Shown here in pieces: positions 60,003 through 64,000 of a stretch of 64,000 nucleotides of DNA (the stretch's first letter is position 1; every line of letters starts with the position of its first letter). Origin of the DNA: Calvatia gigantea (Eukaryota; Basidiomycota; Agaricomycetes; Agaricales; Lycoperdaceae); contig JACAAK010000004.1 of NCBI GenBank assembly GCA_025093985.1, positions 558,001 through 622,000 of the forward strand, given 5' to 3'. The notes under the pieces are model-generated. The model was given only the letters and a program-made list of their open reading frames with translations. It was not told the DNA's origin and searched no databases. A program made the translations under genes and the position numbers.

Positions 60003-62075
60003 GGAGAATGGAAAGAGGAACAACAATCGGCATTTGACGAACTAAAGCAACGAATCACAGAAGAACCCACCTTAACACTACCCCAGAGAAAAGGTCAATT
60101 CCGGGTAGAAGTCGACGCATCAAACTACGCACTAGGGGGAGTACTCTCACAAGAACAAAGTTCAAAATGGCACCCAATCGCATTCACGTCCCGCACACTA
60201 TCACCAGCAGAACAAAATTACGAAATCTACGACAAAGAGCTGTTGGCCATCATGCATGCACTAAAGGAATGGCGACACTACCTACTAGACGCAGAAGAGA
60301 AATTCGAAATCTGGACCGACCATGAAAACCTGAAATACTACAGGGAACCCCAAAAGCTAAACGGCCGACAAGCGAGATGGTACCTACGGTTACAAGACTA
60401 TGACTTCACACTGCGCCACGTACTGGGAAAAGCAAACACAAAAGCGGACCTCCTCTCCAGAATCTACCAAGAGCCAGAACAGAAAGAAGAGAAACTAGTC
60501 ACCATGATCCGAGACACTTGGCTAACAAACGAAAAAGACGACGAACCATCAAAAGGGACCATCCTGCTCCGTGCTGAACTGTTTATGGAACCCACCCTCA
60601 AGGAACAAATCAAGGCGAACAAAGGACGAGAAACGGCCATCATCCAAAAAATACGCGATCGAGACCCTGACATCACCGAACACAACAGAATAATCTACAA
60701 AAATGCCAGCATGTATGTACCACCCGAACCAACACTCAGAGAAGAAATATTACACCAGTACCACGACGCCCCTGACGCAGGACACCCAGGACAACACCGA
60801 ATGATCGAATTGGTGACCAGAGATTACTGGTGGCCGGCAATCTGAATGGATGTTCAAAAATACATCAGAGGATGCCAGAATTGTCAATGAAATAAGCCAC
60901 GCAAGACACCTCTGAAAACACCTCTGCACCCGCTCCCCATCCCCAATGGTCCATGGGAAGAAGTGAGCATCGACCTCATTGGGCCACTACCCGAATCAGA
61001 GGGAAAGGACGCTATCCTAGTCATTGTCGACCAGTTCTCAAAAATGATACGACTCATAGCGACAAGGACAGACGTTTCCTCAAAAGAGCTAGCACAGCAC
61101 TACTGAGATGAAATATGGAAGCTACATGGAATACCGAGGAAAGTCCTTAGTGACCGAGGACCACAGTTTGCGTCCGAGTTCACCGGTGAACTGTTCAAAG
61201 GACTAGAGATAGAATGAAACCTATCAACGGCCTACCACCCACAGACCGACAGCCAGACAGAAAGGATTAACAGAGAAGTCGAAACATATCTGAGGATATA
61301 CTGTAACTACGACCAAAACAACTGGGCGAAATGGCTACCCATGGCCGAATTCCAGTACAACGACAAGAAACACACCGGCACTCAAATAACACCGTTTTAC
61401 CTGAACTACGGAAGACACCCCTGGAAAGGAAAGGAAAACGGAACGACGAATAATCCTAGCAGCACGGAGTTCCTAAAGCAACTCCAGGGAGCAAGGAACA
61501 ATGCCACTTCCACACTACGATCATATCAAGAAAAGATGAAATGGACACATGATAACAGCAAGATGACCACGAGGACATATCAGATCAACGATGAAGTATG
61601 GCTAGAAAACACCAACATCCATACCAATCAGTCATCAAAGAAGCTAGGCCAAAAAAGGTATGGGCCTTTCCGAATTAAGGAAAAAATAGGGGAAGCGGCG
61701 TATCGGCTGGCGATACCAGAAGGATGGGCCATCCATGATGTGTTTAATGAACAGTTACTAGCCCCGGTACAAAAGACATCATTCCACATCCAGAAAGAAG
61801 CACCAGCGCCCGAACCAATGATCATCAACAATGAAGAGGAATACGAAGTAGAAGAAGTCCGAGGGAAACGACGAAAAGGAAGGGGATATCAATTCCTTAT
61901 ACACTGGAAAGGATACAGCAACGAAGAAGATACATGGACAGCGGAGTCAAACTTGCAAAACGCCCGAGACGCGATAGCAGAGTACCACAAAAGGCATCCA
62001 GAGGATACCTATAAAAAGGGGGGCAAGAAATCCAGAAAAACATCAGTCAAGTCAAGCCCCAGACAAAGATACTAG
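60003..62075 (+). pseudogene. pol: Gypsy K RNase H, integrase and chromodomain
   Basis: One frame with few stops. RNase [42 protein letters not shown]. Integrase finger PDAGHPGQH...CQNCQ, Asp in SIDLIGPLPES, Asp in LSDRGPQF, Glu in TERINREVE. Long open frame 61341-62075 with chromodomain GYQFLIHWKGYSNEEDTW. Stops at about 60843, 60888, 61104 and 61215. It ends TAG at 62073-62075. Confidence 0.92.
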
Positions 62076-62076
62076 C

Positions 62077-62193
62077 ATGTCCTCCCAAGCCAACCGCATC
62101 TCTATCAACTCCCTCGTCCACCCCAACCCAACCACAATCTCCTCAGTCCCCCTCCCAAAACCAGGCAATAGCCAAGTACCCGCACCCCAAGGA
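62077..62193 (+). pseudogene. Gypsy K ORF3 start
   Basis: ATG one base after the pol stop (MSSQANRISINSLVHPNPTT), about 39 codons matching B, then unrelated sequence. Here ORF3 is not in the pol frame, unlike B and J. Confidence 0.85.
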
Positions 62194-62473
62194 GCGGGAA
62201 ACCGGATGCATACTCACATCCCACTACAAGCAACCCTGGACTGCCAACATCCAGGATGACTTGTCCTAAGTTGCAAGAATCAGCCAGGGTGAGTAATACA
62301 CTCACCACACCTCAAATGACCATAGTCCTGGCAAAGAAAAATCTGCCCCCACTGGTAGAATGGGACAACAGCCATGTAGACGAAGACATCCCAATGACAG
62401 ACGACACACGGCCATAGGGAACATGTCCAACAGAAACACTGCCCGAGGCAGCACCACCAGGGTGGTCATTTGA
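62194..62473. other. unassigned junction sequence
   Basis: Nothing firm. Partial similarity to 58850-59000. Confidence 0.35.
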
Positions 62474-63910
62474 GGACCCAATAAGGGTATTTGCTCCCAG
62501 AACCCTGTTTTTCCTCCCCAAATTCAACTGGATGATTGTTTGGAACAATCAAAGAAAACCACAAAGAAACGGAGCATGTACAATGAATCTGACTCAGACT
62601 CAGGTACATCAAGCAACAACAGCAAGGACCTGGAGGAGATGACTCCTCAACAACGCAAGAAGGCCACCAGGAAGGTGGAACAGCAGAAGAAGGAGCACAA
62701 GTGGAAAGTGCACCAGGACCCTGGCCGGATCCCTGACACATGGGGCATGATCAAAACATGCACTGGAGTTACTGAGTGCAATAATGAAATGTGCTACATG
62801 CTGTTATGGAGAGTGCATCACTCTCCGTGAACAAATATAGTCGCTGCTGAGGGGTCAGGATTGATAAAATTGAGGGCCAATGCGACTCACGGCCCCCGAT
62901 ATGAGCCTCAACACGCAGTATATCATGCTGCCCCTTGAGGGCTGCCCATGAATCCACATGAAGTTGACCAACTTCACAGTGTAGTTGCTGGGACCCATCA
63001 TGCTGCAAAAACCCATTTAGAAGCACACATGCTTCTCTACAAGCTATACACCATTGCATCTAGAACCATGCCTGGGTTCTGTGACTGCGCAATGCAGTAC
63101 ATATTAAACAGCAGCTTCATCAAGGAGAGAGCACACAATGACATACCCATGGACTTTCCTGCATGGGCTGACTTCCATACACCCATGCACTGGAATTATG
63201 GTGGCACCCTAACAGGCAACCAGAACAACCCAAACAAGGGAGCAGGTGTGCACCAGCCTGATATGGTGGAAATGCTCCACATTGATACTGTGGGGCAACA
63301 TATGATGTTGCATGGCTGTCCAGGGATGAAGAATTTCACCAACAGGACTGTCATCAACTTTATGTACAGTATTCATTGGCGATCTGCCTTTGGATATGGC
63401 CTTCTTAGGCTGCTTGCCCCCAAGGATCGTGAACTATGTGTATCATTCCAATGATGATTCACCATTATCGTGGTGAGCCCCAACATGTATTGTGACACAA
63501 TCACATGATACAATGAGAATAACCCTACTGCCCTATTCCAGGAGCAGTCTGGGCCAGTGTATGCGATCTGGCATGCCATTCTCCCTGAGAACTCCAAGGG
63601 GAACATCTCTCTCGACAACATCATGGAGGCCATGGTTTACAACTGGATCCCCCCCGCATGGATAGACCATGCATACCTATACAGCCTGCACTTCATGGCC
63701 CACTCTTACTCTGGGTCCGCACTCCATGATGCTCTCCTTCATGAGCATGACAACGAATGTCTTCATTGTCTCCAGGAGTTTGGCGTGTCCCCTGCCATCT
63801 CCGAATGGGACAGGTGGAGATATCCCACCCACAAAGACAATCTTCATCTCATGGTAATGACCCATGAAGAAGATGAAAAGCAAATGGACATTGGCTATGG
63901 TGATGGCTGA
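62474..63910 (+). pseudogene. unrecognised protein, one frame with several stops
   Basis: One frame of about 478 codons from GPNKGICSQNP to the TGA at 63908-63910, in four open pieces (62474-62830, about 62930-63454, 63505-63556 and 63557-63910). It holds KKTTKKRSM, Ser/Asp-rich and Lys-rich stretches, then a folded-looking region (CDCAMQYILNSSFIKERAHN, MHWNYGGTLTGNQNNPNKGA, HWRSAFGYGLLRLL). Internal stops are TGA, consistent with CGA decay. No retrotransposon motif is present. The ancestral start is unknown. It could be a host gene copy or cargo of another repeat. I do not recognise the family. Confidence 0.6.
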
Positions 63911-64000
63911 TGGCTTCTCATAGGGGAATTCCCCTACTTCACTCACTTAGTGATAGGTCCAACTTGGACATGTCAAATGGTCGATATACCGGTGCTGCCA
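63911..64000. other. right edge, nothing recognised
   Basis: Short tail after the last frame. Confidence 0.4.

Larger units (their letters stand above)
59044..62193 (+). mobile_element. Gypsy K, mosaic B-family remnant
   Basis: No LTRs. A 53-bp piece of RNase H (59044-59096, matching 60293-60343) precedes a protease/linker segment and a patchy RT. Then come well-kept RNase H, integrase and chromodomain and the start of ORF3. It breaks at about 62193. Confidence 0.88.

Overview
The window is a dense, nested block of long terminal repeat (LTR) retrotransposons. I see no intact host gene, rRNA, tRNA or CRISPR array. The families are Tf1/sushi-like Ty3/Gypsy chromoviruses with chromodomain integrases, plus Ty1/Copia elements. 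Together with the heavy CpG-to-TpG decay this points to a repeat-rich filamentous fungus, most likely an agaricomycete basidiomycete. Species cannot be fixed from the sequence.

Layout, left to right. (1) Copia A (198-13028, minus, target duplication gtcag) is split by Gypsy B (3544-9938, minus, duplication tcagt). (2) 13034-15403 is unassigned except for one LTR fragment. (3) Gypsy C (15409-16857, plus) keeps its 5' LTR and part of gag and is fused to the inside of Copia D (16858-35570, plus). D is split by Gypsy E (19340-31497, minus, duplication acatt) and by a solo Gypsy LTR (31746-32050, duplication cttct). E itself holds a mosaic patch (21029-24026) that includes a 3'-truncated Gypsy X. 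(4) 35571-37178 holds LTR fragments and a solo LTR (36150-36453, duplication tggaa). (5) The 3' end of Copia I (37179-37805, minus) is hit by Gypsy J (plus), whose right end is cut by a third Gypsy family, G (43278-58278, plus). G is split by Copia F (46797-53683, minus) and by the truncated Gypsy H (55099-55997). (6) Gypsy K (59044-62193, plus) is a mosaic remnant. (7) 62474-63910 is a broken reading frame I do not recognise.

The elements share a logic. Gypsy families B/C/H/J/K/X and E each have a primer-binding site complementary to a sequence placed about 30 bp after the TATA-like box of their own LTR, as in Tf1 self-priming. Both place pol in the -1 frame after a conserved G GAU UUU heptamer. 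Both have an extra reading frame between the chromodomain and the 3' LTR: about 328 codons in the B family, and about 605 codons with three zinc knuckles in E. The Copia elements instead have a primer site matching the anticodon arm of initiator methionine tRNA, as in Drosophila copia.

Nearly all differences between paired LTRs are transitions, mostly at CpG. Many in-frame stops are TGA where a sister copy or the family motif has arginine, which fits decay of methylated CpG. All coordinates and counts were read by eye.
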